Below, in pieces: positions 46,223 to 58,105 of a stretch of DNA of 64,000 bases (the stretch's first letter is position 1; each line of letters begins with the position of its first letter). Origin of the DNA: Neoceratodus forsteri (taxonomy: Eukaryota > Chordata > Ceratodontiformes > Ceratodontidae); assembly GCA_016271365.2 (NCBI GenBank), contig CM057458.1, positions 202,340,501 to 202,404,500 of the forward strand, given 5' to 3'. Position numbers and translations under genes: made by a program. The notes under the pieces were generated by a model. The model was given only the letters and a program-made list of their open reading frames with translations, was not told the origin of the DNA and searched no databases.

Positions 46223-46732
46223 CTGTAACTGAACAAGTGACAAGTAACTGTTATCACAATGAACAGTGACAACATCATGACAGCAGCACATGACACCATC
46301 ATTGTGATCTTCACTGTATTCTGTCTCCTAGTTGTGATCACAGTAGCAAAGAAATATATAATTTTCCTAATAGAAAATTGAGTTTGCCACTGACAAACTG
46401 TTTTTGTAATGCAGAGTGCTACGGCAATGGAATCCCTTAACAGTGAGGTCCATACTACTATCAGAGCTTGCTCACCACCCGGGTCATGCCACTGTAGAAA
46501 AGTCTGCCCAGTAGACAGTCATGGAGAGATCATGTTGCCATAACTTTACACATGACATTGACTGGATTGCAATAAACTGAAGGAAAACATTCAAAAACAC
46601 AAAATACATTGTTGCTTGCTGTACACAGATGTGATTACTATTCTATGTGACATTACATTGTAGTGCTTGTAAAGAGTGGCAAATGATTTTTGACCTTTGG
46701 CGTTATCAACCATCTTGAAGAGAAGTACTTAC

Positions 46733-46897
46733 ACCTTCTCTCCTTTGTGGTTGAGCATGTGTGATAGTGCGATGTGGTGATTATAATCCAATGCTGCTAG
46801 GTAGTTGCATGCCCTGTACACAGAGTAGGTGTAGGAGTACCACTTTGCCACATACATCAGGATCTGCTGTTGAAATTGTTCTAATTTGGCAGTGTTT
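46733..46897 (-). CDS. Transposase exon E
   Basis: The acceptor is GTTTACAG, the donor a GTAAGT-like site. The stop-free frame reads TAKLEQFQQQILMYVAKW, then YSYTYSVYRACNYLAALDYN, matching the LExFxxxxLxY and (R)LAALDxN blocks of the family. Confidence 0.8.
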
Positions 46898-47017
46898 CTG
46901 TAAACTAACAGAGAATGTGTATGGCAATAGCATTACAGTGACAGAATACATATCTTGACTGTTGGGTGATCATTATTTTTTTTTTTTATGGACTTGAAAA
47001 TCTACATTTCTTTGTAC

Positions 47018-47229
47018 CTAAATTGCAGATAATGGTGGACTGATCCAATGAAGCACTCGTTAATCAGAACCTTGATTAGCTCTCTGTGTGGGTGCGACAT
47101 GGCAACTATCCATTCCTTGTCTCGTTGCATTCCCAAGAGAGTGTGGGAGCATCTGCTAAGTACCTCACCAACCCCTAATTCCCACTCATGTATGTTTGTT
47201 ACATGATGACCCACTCCTCACCACTGTGC
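47018..47229 (-). CDS. Transposase exon D
   Basis: The acceptor is CTTTTTACAG, the donor TTTAG|GTACAA. It reads HHVTNIHEWELGVGEVLS, then KEWIVAMSHPHRELIKVLIN and HHYLQF. The first codons after the acceptor are in a different frame, suggesting a small indel. Confidence 0.75.
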
Positions 47230-47695
47230 CTGTAAAAAGCAGCAAACAATTAGAATCACAACGGCATGAAACAACAAATCAGTACTGCAAACAGCTATGT
47301 ATCACCATACACATTGCCCACCATGAAGTCACGATAGTTGGAGGAATCCTTACAACAGTGCCAGAAATGATTCACATTATCATGGCACCATTTCAGCAAA
47401 ATTTTACACCCTGGCTGCATTCCTGACTACAATAGGACAAAAGACAAAACATGAAATGATTGAAACTGTCAATAGGATCAGAACAATAATACGGTTCTAG
47501 ATGAATGATTGGTAATCATGAGTCAAAACCATGCTCACAGCACAAATCCGCTTGCTAAGATTCTTTGCACCATGCTACATGTCATATGAATGTTTGATTC
47601 ATAGGCAAAAATTCCCTAGAAGGAGAAGACAATGAGTCATGAGAAAAAACACAACATGCCCACATGTAGACCAATACTGAATTGTCAATACTCAC

Positions 47696-47932
47696 TCATC
47701 AAACATGCAATTTGCTAATGTGCATCCGTGACCACCTCATCCACTTCGAAGCTGCGGTTAAGTAGATTGTCCAATGCATGCTAAAAAGCTAACTTCTCCA
47801 TATTGATGGACTTGAATGCTGTCTCACACTTGTCTACCATGTGGATTGAAAATATTTTCTTGGTGTCATAGTCCATGCATGTGTACATGCAGTACTGTGC
47901 GCAATGTCCTGGACTATCCATGCGACCGTCAC
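47696..47932 (-). CDS. Transposase exon C (catalytic Asp boxes)
   Basis: Carries GDGRMDSPGHCAQYCMYTCM, VDKCETAFKSINMEKLAF and EVDEVVTDAH. In-frame TAG stops lie at 47,781-47,783 and 47,715-47,717. The expected acceptor reads TTTCTTTG, with TG where AG should be; the donor is ATGA|GTGAGT. Confidence 0.82.
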
Positions 47933-48074
47933 CAAAGAAAATGTAAGTTCAGGGATACATAGGTAATGAGAAAACATTGACTAAAGAATAACAACAATAG
48001 ACTGTACAGGCACTACAGCTGAGTTTTTCACTGATGTCAACATAGCACGCTAATCACTATTCTTGTTGCCATAC

Positions 48075-48427
48075 CCATTATCACTACTTTCTTGCCACAC
48101 CCTTTAGCACACAGCTGTGACTGCACTGTGTCCCACACACATTCAAGGACAGGCACAACATATAGTCTTTGGATTCTAAAAAAGGAGGATTCACTGATCA
48201 TTGCAAGCTTCAGAAATCTGAACATCAGTGCAATCTTGCCATAGTTATTGCCTGACAGTATGACAGAGCTGGCAGTCATCAAATCCTCTGCATTGAAGCC
48301 ATGCTTTAGTTGCGGCTGACTTGTCCATTTGAATTCCAAGTGATTGTTGGCATATATCTGTTACAAAGAGAGGGACATGATCAGTAGTTATCACAATAGT
48401 TTCATATGTGTGGTCAGTGATAATTCC
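48075..48427 (-). CDS. Transposase exon B
   Basis: The acceptor is CTTACATTCAG, the donor ATGG|GTATGG. It begins GIITDHTYETIVITTDHVPL, then shifts frame near 48,350 into NNHLEFKWTSQPQLKHGF, ILSGNNYGKIALMFRFLKL and FFRIQRLYVVPVLECVWDTV. The W-x-SQP and SGNxxxKI blocks are diagnostic. Confidence 0.82.
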
Positions 48428-48699
48428 CTGAATGTAAGCAGAACTGGTAAAATAGCTATTAATTAACAAACTAATATGAACTGCTTATTCACCAATAGCA
48501 CCCGATACTGATGAGAGTTATCTACATGTTTTGTGTCAAGTAACATACAAGAAACATTTCAACAACTGATTAGCTTATCATTAGAGAAATACTGTTGCAA
48601 AGGTTAGATTTCAATTAGGTTGTGCAATGTTCTACAAATTTACTCATCCATGTCAGAGTCAAACAACTGCCGCTGGTGCATGACACGAAATCCACTTAC

Positions 48700-48935
48700 A
48701 ACCACAGGTGTGACAGATGCAAAAATGGGTCTGTTTTGCCAATGTCATTATGTTCTCTGAAAAAAACAAAAACATTGTCTGGTCAGCAATCAAGCGTGAC
48801 TGTTCCTTGTCATCCATACTGGTCTCCCGAATGTGTTGCATTGGATCCACAACTTCACAGTGCTCTTCCTCGTCTGCTTCATCCGACAGTCCCAAAACAT
48901 CAACAGCAATGGATCCATTTGGTAGCTGTGGCACA
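48700..48935 (-). CDS. Transposase exon A (acidic leader, Cys motif)
   Basis: The acceptor is CTGCCACAG, the donor GGTT|GTAAGT. It reads LPNGSIAVDVLGLSDEADEE, then DKEQSRLIADQTMFLFFSEN and THFCICHTCG. The Cys pair before the W-x-SQP block is typical for the family. Its splice phase does not join exon B cleanly. Confidence 0.65.
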
Positions 48936-49758
48936 CTGTGGCAGTATATACAAAAAAAATGACACAAATTGTGACTGCAAGCACACAGTGATACAAATAT
49001 AGTGCTTTTGTCTTTTTGTCGATGCACATAGTACATAGACAACAACTCAATATACAGTATGCAAACAAAAATAAAGTCATAAGCAAGTAAACATCAAGCT
49101 TTGTAAAACAATCTACTGTGGAATGAACCCATGATTGGGGGTTTTTGGCACATGGGCCTCAGGCTGGGTCCTTGCAACAGCTCAAAGTTGGATTAATTCC
49201 AGAGTGCACCCATCCTTACTACTGTCTTAATATCTTGTAACATGGCGATGCTTCTATTGTTAAAGTTATGTGGGTCAACCAATAGAGACCGAGAGATGTT
49301 CTTTTTCAATTGTTTATGATGTGCAGTGATACCTGGACAGAACATTCTTAATACACATCTTAGACATATCACAGCTTCTGTGAACACAGCTTTCATTAGC
49401 AGCGTCATGGTTTTCTACTGCGTTCGCTAATGGTGCTGTTGAGGTTGTGCTGTGCTGCAATGTGTGAAGGGTTGATGCCAGAAATGTCACATTTGAATGC
49501 AGTCAAGTGCAGTAAGCAAGTATCATCAGAAGTCAGATCAGCCATTTCTAATTTATAAACCTAGATTATACTGTTTAACTTTGCCTTCAGCAAAAGTTTT
49601 GTAAAAATGGACTACAGCAGTATCTTATTCATAACAGTCACATCTAAGGCACAACAAAATAGTCAAAACATTGCACTGAACTGCTCCATTTTAATATTTC
49701 TTTGTGCATGACAGACCATAGGATGGGTGGATGAGTCTGAAACATTACTGCTGCTTTT
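48936..49758. other. Unassigned sequence upstream of the transposase exons
   Basis: A minus-strand stretch at about 49,545-49,400 reads MADLTSDDTCLLHLTAFKCD and a second frame at 49,408-49,193 has 71 codons. Either could be an upstream exon, but neither shows a THAP zinc motif. Confidence 0.35.
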
Positions 49759-50995
49759 TATTTATGTGGCTTACAAGGGTACCACATGAGCAGTGGATGT
49801 CCTGTATCTGGACTTCAGTAAGGCATTCGACTCAGTGCCACATGGAAGGCTGGGAAGTAAGTTAGTAGGCACAGGAGCGGGTGCAAAGCTGGTGAGATGG
49901 GTAGGGAACTGGCTTCAGGAAAGGCAACAGAGGGTGGTGATGGGTGGGGAGCTCTCACACCCAAGGGTAGTGACAAGCGGTGTTCTACAGGGCTCCGTGT
50001 TGTAACCAGTGTTGTTTGGGATATTCATTGCAGACATATCATTGGACATCAAGAGCAAGATCAGTCTGTTTGCTGATGATACCAAGGTAGGAGTGGTGGT
50101 GGATGATCTAGGGGGATGGCAGGGGTTGCAGGATGATCTGGCAAAGCTTGAAACCTGGTCAGACACCTGGCAACTGCGGATTAAAGCCAAAAAGTGCAAG
50201 GTGCTGCATTTTGGGATAAAGAACCCAAGGAGGATTTACCAGCTGGGGGAGTGCAGCTTGCCCAGACAGAGGAGGAGAAGGATCTGGGGGTGCTCATTAC
50301 AGTGTCAATGAACAACTCAGCACAATGTAAGAAGGCAGCTGCAAAGGCCAACAAAATTCTAGGTTGTATGCAAGGGGTATATCTTCGAGGAGGCAGGAGG
50401 TGATTCTGCCACTGTATAGGTCATTAGTGAGACCATACCTGGAGTACTGCATGCAATACTGGCACCCATATCTGAAGAGGGAAATTAAGTTACTAGAGGG
50501 GGTACAGTGCAGGGCAACAAAGATGATCAAGGGGCTGGGGGACTTATCATACAAGAAGAGGCTGAGGGAGTTGAACATGTATACGCTGGAGGAGAGGAGG
50601 GACGGGGGGACATGAAAGAAACCTTTAAGTACATGAAAGGAATAAACAAGACAGGTACAGTGGGGCTGTTCAAAGTAAGGGAGGAAAGGGACACCAGGGG
50701 CCATGATGTGAGACTGGAGGGAGGAAGGTTCAGGAGGGAGATAAGCAAACACTTTTTTACAGAGAGGGTGGTGGCTGGGTGGAATGCGTTACCTGGAGAA
50801 GTGGTATCCAGTAGAACAGTGGACTGCTTCAAAAGGGGATGGGACAGGACAAGAGGGAGGGTCAATGAAGGGGAAGGGTGGAAGGGAGGGGCAGCTGCAG
50901 AATAAGGGGTGCTAGCTGCACATTCAAGCAGACTTGATAGACCTCTAGGCCTTTATCTGCTGGCAAATTTCATATGTTCACATGTTCGTATCACT
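49759..50995 (+). mobile_element. 5'-truncated CR1-type LINE (CR1-h)
   Basis: Encodes VLYLDFSKAFDSVPHGRLGS, RVVMGGELSHPRVVTSGVLQ, KISLFADDTKVGVVVDDLGG (intact ADD), WQLRIKAKKCKVLHFGIKNP, ILPLYRSLVRPYLEYCMQYW and HFFTERVVAGWNALPGEVVS. It ends at ATGTTCACATGTTCGTAT. An in-frame stop follows LQGSVL (about 50,003), and a frameshift falls near 50,250. It is one of the less decayed copies. Confidence 0.92.
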
Positions 50996-51249
50996 CATGG
51001 ATGCGCAGATTAAAAGACCTCTTAACATGGTCACAGTTGCACTGCAGCAACCCGTAAACATGGGTCGAACCATTACAAATGTTACTGTGTGGACATGTAG
51101 CAGAGCATGTTAATCCAATTGCAAATACACTCCAAGATTCCATGGCATGCTTGGAGCACCAAGAGGAGTGAGCAGCTTACAGTGGTTTCAGTAGCTGTGG
51201 CACATGCCGCTACAGAACCGTGCTTAAAATAAATGACACCTGTGTGACC
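50996..51249. other. Unassigned sequence
   Basis: I see no coding or repeat signature. Confidence 0.4.
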
Positions 51250-52015
51250 AACCAGGGTGCCGTAGCTGCTTAATTTAACTCCTACTATACCTCGTGTGCC
51301 ACTGAACTAGAGAAATACCTTCTTCTACCTACATACCTTCCTTCATACCCTTACTTCTCTCCTCTCCTCTCCTCTCTCCAATGGTACCTTGCCTCCCCCT
51401 TCTCCCACCCCCATTATCCTTCGATACAGTCTCCCAAAATAACATGCTACAAGCCCTCCTTGCCATCAACCCATCAAAAGACTCCTACCCAGATGGCCTA
51501 GACCAACAACTTCTCTCTCTCTCTCTTATCTCTCTCTCTCTCTCTCTCTCTCCCCTGCGACCATTGCCTATACCCTTTCCCCAATTCTAAAAATATCATT
51601 TTATAATGTTTTGGTCCCTACCCCATTGAAACATGCTGTGGTCCTGCATCTTTCCAAAGTCGGTGACACATCTTCCACTGGAAATCACCACTCTGTATCT
51701 GTTTCCTCTATGCTATAGCTAAATTACAGGAACACCTTGTCCTCTACCAGCTTACCTCATTTCTAACTGACACCTCCTACTTCACCCCTTTCCAATCTGG
51801 CTTCTGAAATAATCGCTGCACCACTACCTACAGACTTCGGTTCATTGACTTGATCACAACTTGACTGGTCAATGGTCAAATTACCTCAACCATCTTTGTA
51901 GACCTTGCCAAGGTCTTTGACACTGCTTCACACTGCTGCAACCTTGATTACCTCTCAACAGCTTGCGGATCACCTTCAGCCACTAGCTGGGTCAAGGACT
52001 ATCAAACTGGCCTAA
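51250..52015 (+). mobile_element. L2-like LINE RT fragment with (CT)n
   Basis: Broken frames read FDTVSQNNMLQALLAINPSK followed by DSYPDGLDQQLL (RT motif), and further on TPFQSGF and VDLAKVFDT. The coding is interrupted by a (CT)n microsatellite at 51,511-51,553. Heavily decayed. Confidence 0.6.
51511..51553. repeat. (CT)n microsatellite
   Basis: A CT dinucleotide run with one interruption. It produces a spurious Leu/Ser-rich open frame. Confidence 0.95.
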
Positions 52016-52103
52016 CACCGACCACAGGTTTGAGTCATCCACAAAGAGGCTCATCCTGATCCTCATACTACTTCTGATGTCACAGATATAGGTGTTAAAC
52101 AGG

Positions 52104-52110
52104 ATTAGAC
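52104..52110. repeat. Left target-site duplication of CR1-i
   Basis: ATTAGAC; the right copy is at 54,595-54,601. The host CR1-j reads continuously across one copy. Confidence 0.8.
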
Positions 52111-54594
52111 AGAAGGCATTCTTAAAATGGCAGAGAAAAGGGAGATACTGTTGATGGGAGACCTGAATATGCCAGATGTTAATTGGAGCACATTTGCTGC
52201 AGCCACATCCAAGAGCAGGGCCATTCTTGATGCCCTACAGGTAGCAGGCATTAGACAGCTAGTTTTGGAACCCACTCGTGAGGGAGCAATCTTAGACCTC
52301 ATACTCTCAAATGGGGGCAGTGAGAGGATCTCAGATCTAGAAGTGGGTTGCCATCTACAGGGACAAGTGACCATCAAACAGTGTGGTTCACGTTAAACTC
52401 AGCTACAGAGTCAAGCACAAAAAGTGGGGTACTGGACTTTAGGAGGGCTGACTTTGGCAAGATGGGAGAGTGCCTCAGAAAGCACTAGCAAACAGGCTAG
52501 AAGGAGGTGTGGAGCAACAATGGGAATTATCAAACTGCCATCACAGAGGCAACAAGCCTTTGTGTAAAGCAAATAAAGAATCAAAACGAAAAAAAAGCCA
52601 CTATGGTTCTCAAAAGAGGTGGCTGTGAAAGTCAGGAAGAAAAAGATAGCATTCCGGAAGTATAAGGAAACACAGAAGGAGCAGGACAGAGAGCTGTACC
52701 AGTTAAGGCAGAAGGAAGCGGGAGGAAGTCAGAATAGCAAAGGCCCAGACTGAGGAAAAGATAGCCAACTCAGTTAAGAAGGGATAAAACCTTTATAGGT
52801 ACATCAGTGAGAGAAAGACAAAGAGAGGGATAGTGAGGCTGAATAGAATGAACGGTGGGTGGGCAGAGGGGACAGTGAAAGCAGGAATACTGAATGAATA
52901 TTTCTGCCTAGTATTCACAAAGAGGAGGGAAGTGCCTAATCCAATTAACAGAAGCACTCTTGATATGGGGTTGATTCCAGTCCTTTCACAGAAGAAAGGG
53001 TTCTGCAAGAACTCCTAAAAGTGAAGGTGGACAAAGCAATGGGTCCTGATGGAATTCACCCCAGAATTCTAAAAGAATTAAGGGAGGAACTAGTAAACCA
53101 CTGGCTACTCTTTTAATAAATCATGGGGGATGGTGTGGTACCCGAGGACTGGAGGAAGGCGGATGTGATTCCCTTCACAAAAGTGGGACCAAGACAGAGG
53201 CAGGAAACTACAGACCTGTCAGTCTGACCTCTGTGGTAGGAAAGTGATGGAGTCACTTCTGAAGGAAGAATAGTTGAGTACCTAGAAGCCAGTGGAGCAC
53301 AGGACCCAAGGCAGCATGGGTTCACAGCTGGAAGGTCATGTCAGACATGATCAATAGATTTCTTTGACTGGGTGACCAAAGTAGTAGACCAGGAGGGGCT
53401 GTGAACATGGCCTACCTAGACTTTAGCAAGGCATTTGACACAGTCCCACACAAAGATTACTAGTCAAATTAACCAGCCTGGGAGTGGGTCCCAGGGGTGG
53501 TAGCCTGGTAAAACATTGGCTGGACAACAGGACACAGAGGGTAATTGTAAATGGAGTCCACTCTGAAGAAAGGGGTTACTAGTGGGGTACCGCAGGGTTC
53601 AGTATTGGGTCCAGTCCTTTTTAATGTCTTCATCAGTGACATTGCAGAGGGACTGGAAGGAAAAGTATGCCTTTTTGCAGATGACACAAAGATCTGCAAC
53701 AGGGTTGATACACAAGGAGGCATGGAAAGGATGAAAAGGGACTTGGCAAGGTTGGAGGAATGGTCAGAAGTATGGCAGCTATGATTCAATGCAAAGAAGT
53801 GCAAAATAATGCACCTAGGAAACAAGAACCCAGGGGAAGAATACACAATGGGTGGGGAGGTAGTAACAACAACAAAAAAGGAAAGGGACCTGGGGGTAAT
53901 CATATCAGATGACCTTAAGGTTAGCAAGCAATGTGAGAAGGCAGTAGGGAGGGCTGGGGGTATACTGGGATGTATAGGGAGAGGCATCATCAGCAGAAAA
54001 CAGGAAGTTGTTATCCCTCTGTACAGACAGTTGGTGAGACCCCATCTGGAGTACTGTATCCAGTTCTGGAGACCCCATCGCCGCAAGGACATAGACAGGA
54101 TAGAGGTAGTCCAGAGGAGGGCAACTAAAATGGTGCAGGGTCTGCAAGAGAAGCCGTATGAGGAGAGACTAAAGGAGCTTAATATGCATACCCTTGAGGA
54201 AGAAGGAGAGGGGACATGATAGAAACTTTAGTACCTCAGTGGAATCAACAAAGTCCAAGAGGGTAGCATCTTAGAAAAAAGAGACTTGCAAAGAACAAGA
54301 GGACACAATTTAAAGATAGAAGGAGGCGGTTCAGGGGCAATGTGAGGAAGTATTATTTCACAGAGAGGGTAGTGGATGCATGGAACAGCCTTCCTGAGGA
54401 GGTTGTGGGGTCTAAAACTGTGGGAGAATTCAAGAATGCATGGGACAGACATAAGGCAATTCTTGTGGGGGCTAGGAAGAAATAGGCTGTTGGTTAACAA
54501 GGATCTGCGGCCTATCCTGTAGGTAGGGAAATGGGCAGACTAGATGGGCCTAGCAGTCCTTATCTGCCATCAAAGTCTATGTTTCTATGTTTCT
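52111..54594 (+). mobile_element. 5'-truncated CR1-type LINE (CR1-i)
   Basis: A 2.5-kb CR1 of the CR1-a/f subfamily. It reads EILLMGDLNMPDVNWSTFAA, VLEPTREGAILDLILSN, KVDKAMGPDGIHPRILKELR, LDFSKAFDTVPHKD, TSGVPQGSVLGPVLFNVFIS, VCLFADDTKICNRVDTQGGM (intact ADD) and IPLYRQLVRPHLEYCIQFWR. The 3' UTR ends at ATGTTTCTATGTTTCT. Stops (for example WQL-stop-FNAKK at about 53,784) and frameshifts are scattered. Confidence 0.93.
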
Positions 54595-55599
54595 ATTAGA
54601 CTCAGCACTGACCACTGTGAGACCCCACTTGAGACTACCCAGGAGGATGAGACCTCCTCACCCACCCTCACACCCTGTACCCACCCTGCTAGCCAGTTTC
54701 TTATCCACCGACCTTCTGCCCCCACACCACCATATTCTCCAGCTTCCCCAGTAGCCCATGATGAGGCACAGAGTCAAATGACCTACTGAAGTCCAGAAAG
54801 AGGACCTCCACTGACCGACTATGATCCAGCACCATTGTCACCCCTTCATAGAACTCCACCAGATTGGTCTTACATGATCTGCCATTAACAAAGCCATGCT
54901 GGTGATCATCCAGGTGAACCTGTGCCCTCAGAACACCATCTATCCACTCATTCAGGATGACCTCTATCACTTTGCTCACTACTGACATCAGGATAACTAG
55001 ACTATAGTTACCTAGCTATTCACGTAAGCCACCAGTATGAATAGGCATGAATATGGGCTATCTTCCAGTCATAAGGTAACCTCACAGACTAAAGGGAGGA
55101 GTTAAAAATGTCTGCTAGGGGAGTGGCCCAGGTATTAGCCAGTTCCTTGAGCACCCAGGGATGAATCCCATCTGGGCAATGTGCCTTATCCCCTCTTAGG
55201 GCATTGAGGGCTTCCCAAACACTCCTTCAGGATATTTTAGCATTCAGAACCCACACTTCACCTGCCGGTCACCCTGCCCCTCTCCTAGCCATGTCTCCCC
55301 CATTCTTTTTGGTAAAGACCAAGGCAAAGAAGTCATTTAATACCTCTTCCTTATCTCCCACCTCTTCCACACACCCATTCACTATCATAAGCTGAATAAT
55401 ATGACCATTCATTTTACTTGTTTGCCTGTTATACCGAAGAACATTTTTTCAACAATCTAATCCCCTGATCCAATCTTAGCACCACCACCGCCTTGGCAGA
55501 TTTCACAACCCTGGTTACCCTACTGGCTGCCTTATCATAGTCATCCTTATATAAGCAACAAGGATGAAAAGGAACCTTTTGATTCTCATTTATAATTAG

Positions 55600-56290
55600 C
55601 TAATGATGACAACATTGAGTACAAAAGATGCAGTGATGGACAGTGCAATGATGGCATGCATGTGCAGAGGTATGAGAAGCAGAAGGCGGGAGGTGTTGAT
55701 GACATTGTTCAAAATGCTACCACTGCATAACATACAGTAATGTGTTCAGTTGAGGAGGCAACACCATCTTAGGACATTGACTGGGTGGAGAAGTGACAGA
55801 GAGTGACAACTAGGGTTGGAGTGGCCAATAGTAGAGGATTTGCAACAAAAAAAAGAATTAGTGGAGACTAAAGGAGGTCATCAACATGTAAGTGCTGGAG
55901 GACAGGAGAGATGAGGGCCATAATTAAAGCCTTGATATACCTTAAGGGCATTACAAAGCGGGGCAGTGTGAAGACATCTGCACACATAAGTGGTGTACAA
56001 GAAAGGTGGGTGGTGGAGGGGGCAGATATCAAATGGGAAGCGCAGCATGATGATGGAAAAAAAAAATTATTCAGAGAGAGGGTCGGACAAAGCAACAAGG
56101 TAGCCTGCGATAAGAGCGATTACAAATGAGCGATTGTAGAAACAGTTGGTCATTTGTAGCGCTATCATCATCATCTACTTTGCAAGAGTAGTGATGGTAT
56201 AGTGAGGAAAGCGACCGGTCATGGAAGGAAAAGGGAGGTGTAGAAGAGGGATAGGTGGGAGGGTTTAGATTACAAGGGGATCGTGCTGCA
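55600..56290 (+). mobile_element. Decayed CR1-type LINE 3' fragment (CR1-k)
   Basis: Reads CMCRGMRSRRREVLMTLFK (family: CI.RGI.SRR.EVI.PLYK), then a TLGWVE-like area and IIKALIYLKGITKRGSVK (family: F.YLKGIN..G.V). The end merges into sequence I cannot assign. Confidence 0.6.
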
Positions 56291-56545
56291 GCCAAGACAG
56301 TCTTGTGATGTGGTGGTGAAGGGTGTCTGGCTACAGTGCAGCAGGAACTGTGTTTGGGACTAGCAAGGGGAGATTGTTTTGTCCCTGCTTTTGGATGCCT
56401 GTTTTTTTTTTTTTTTTACAGCCGTGTGTTTTTTTAGCCTCCTGGACATGTACCCCCACCCCCACAGATTTAACAATCTTAAGTCAGGGGGGTGCGGGAG
56501 GCAAAGCACCCAACAAAGGGAGTGGGTGGTGTGGCGCTGCTCACA
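56291..56545. other. Unassigned sequence with poly(T) run
   Basis: Contains T runs near 56,402-56,417 and a GC-rich stretch. No recognised gene. Confidence 0.4.
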
Positions 56546-56746
56546 GCAGTATAGCGCAGTGGTTTAAGGATCTGAGTTGCAAACCTGGAGACCTGGGTTT
56601 GAATCCCACAGCCCCCACTTGCATACTGTGTGACCCTGAGCAAGTCGCTTAACTTCCTTGTGCTCCCAGGTTGCACCTGTAAACAAGCTTTCAGCTTAGT
56701 GTGTCTTTCCTAGTAAAAAACAAAAAAAATAAAAGTAAACAAAAAA
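56546..56746 (+). mobile_element. tRNA-derived SINE with MIR-like core
   Basis: GCAGTATAGCGCAGTGGTTT (A box), GGGTTTGAATCCC (B box), GTGTGACCCTGAGCAAGTC core, CAGCTTAGTGTG block and an A-rich tail. It is the best-preserved copy with the one at 1,224. Confidence 0.85.
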
Positions 56747-56999
56747 TGCCGTAAGTCGGGTCACTGAGCTTTGTATATCTTCAAAATTCCTTTTGCCAAT
56801 ATACCCTCATTATGATAGTGATCACTATATTGAGATTGCTATCAACACATGCAACCAGTGAAAAACAGTTGTACTTCAGGTAGTGGTGACAAGTACAGTG
56901 CAGGGTAAAAAATGGGCATGGAACAGGAGCAAGTGTTTGAGGGGGTAGGGATAAGTGATAAGCCATTGACCTGGTATGGTCGGGGGCAAAAACTAGTGT
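56747..56999. other. Unassigned sequence
   Basis: No coding or repeat signature recognised. Confidence 0.4.
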
Positions 57000-58105
57000 T
57001 ACATAGATACATAGACACTGTCAGCAGATAAGGGCCTATGGACCACCCAGTCTGCCCATTTGAGCTTGTAAGTTCACTTTATGTTTTCCTAGAAGTCTGT
57101 TGCCCCTTACCCCTGACCTACAGAATCCCCTTATGTATATCCCATGCATTCTTACATCTTGTGATTGTTTCAGCCCCCACTATTTCCTCTGGCTGGGTGT
57201 TCCATGTGTCCACTAGCCATTCTGTGTTGAAATTCTTCCTGACATTTCCTCTGAATGGCCCTTCCTCCAACTTCATCCCAAGCCCTCCAGCCCTGGAATA
57301 TCTTTTTCATGGAAAAATAGTGTATTCCTGCACCCTCTTACTCCATGTAAGATACTTGTATGTCTCTATCATATCCCACTCTCCCTCCTCTTTTCCGGGG
57401 AGTACATATTCAAGTCCTTCAACTTGTCCTCATAGGACTTGTGATGCAATCCATGAACCATCTTTGTTGCCCTACTCTGAACCTTCTGTGCTCTGTCTAT
57501 GTCCTTATTAGGTAAGGTCTCCTGAACTGTACTCTATACTCCAGGTGGGGCCTCACTAGTGTATTACATAGTGGAATTATGACCTCCTTGTTCCTGATGG
57601 TGATGCCCCTGTCTATGCATCCCAGCAACCTATTCGCTTTACCTGCTGCTGCCTTGTCACACTGTTTCACTACCTTGAGGTCATCAGAGATGATAACACC
57701 AAGATCCCTTTACTACTTGTTGCATGCTACATCCTAACCCACCAAGTGATATGTTGTTACAGGGTTTTTGTGCCCCATATGCATTATGTTGCACTTTTTT
57801 GCATTGAATTTCATCTGCCAAACCCATGACTATCCTTTAAGTTTCTGCAGGTCCATCCTCATTCTGTTTACACCCTCTGGTTTGTCCACTGTGTTACAGA
57901 GCTTTGTGTCATCAGCAAAGAGGGACATTCTGCCTTCTAGGCCCTGTGCAATGTCACTGATGAAGACGCTTGAACAGGACCAGTCCCAGCACTGATCCTT
58001 ATGGTACCCCACTGGTCAATCTTCCCTCTGTGGAGCGACAGCCAGTTACCAACACCTTCTGTGTCCTGACTCCCAGCCTGTTACCTACCCACTGCATGAC
58101 TGTCA
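57000..58105 (-). mobile_element. CR1-type LINE 3' part (CR1-l)
   Basis: Plus-strand view starts ACATAGATACATAGACACTG. The minus strand encodes SVFISDIAQGLEGRMSLFAD followed by DTKLCNTVDKPEGV, and upstream MQWVGNRLGVRTQKVLVTG. Same subfamily as CR1-g, and truncated at the RT palm. Confidence 0.88.

Larger units (their letters stand above)
45853..48935 (-). pseudogene. Kolobok-like DDE transposase, decayed multi-exon gene
   Basis: Six exons with mostly good splice borders spell a transposase of the family with DGRxDSPGH and TDxH boxes. In order: an acidic leader and CICHTC (48,935-48,700); NNHLEFKWTSQP and SGNNYGKIALMFRFLKL (48,427-48,075); GDGRMDSPGHCAQYCMYTCM and VVTDAH (47,932-47,696); HHVTNIHEWELG and LINECFIGSVHHYLQF (47,229-47,018); TAKLEQFQQQILMYVAKW and LAALDYNHH (46,897-46,733); and WTVVAKKMPKDCSYITGIMK (46,222-45,853). 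The Asp residues in GDGR and TDAH are candidate catalytic/metal ligands. Two in-frame TAG codons, one TGA, a frameshift near 48,350 and a non-AG acceptor show inactivation. The N-terminal (expected THAP-type) exon was not found. Superfamily name is inferred from these motifs plus the nearby TTAA terminus. Confidence 0.8.
52020..55585 (-). mobile_element. CR1-type LINE split by CR1-i (CR1-j)
   Basis: The two pieces are 52,020-52,103 (GTGTTAAACAGGATTAGAC on the plus strand, the complement of the LFNI block after SVLGP) and 54,595-55,585. The minus strand of the latter reads VEVLFLDFSRSFDSVPHHGL, HGFVNGRSCKTNLVEFYEGV and SVVSKVIEVILNEWIDGVLR. They join across a 7-bp duplication flanking CR1-i. 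Confidence 0.82.

Noticed and set aside
51381..51590. Leu/Ser-rich open frame
   Set aside because: Mostly the (CT)n microsatellite inside a decayed L2-like fragment.
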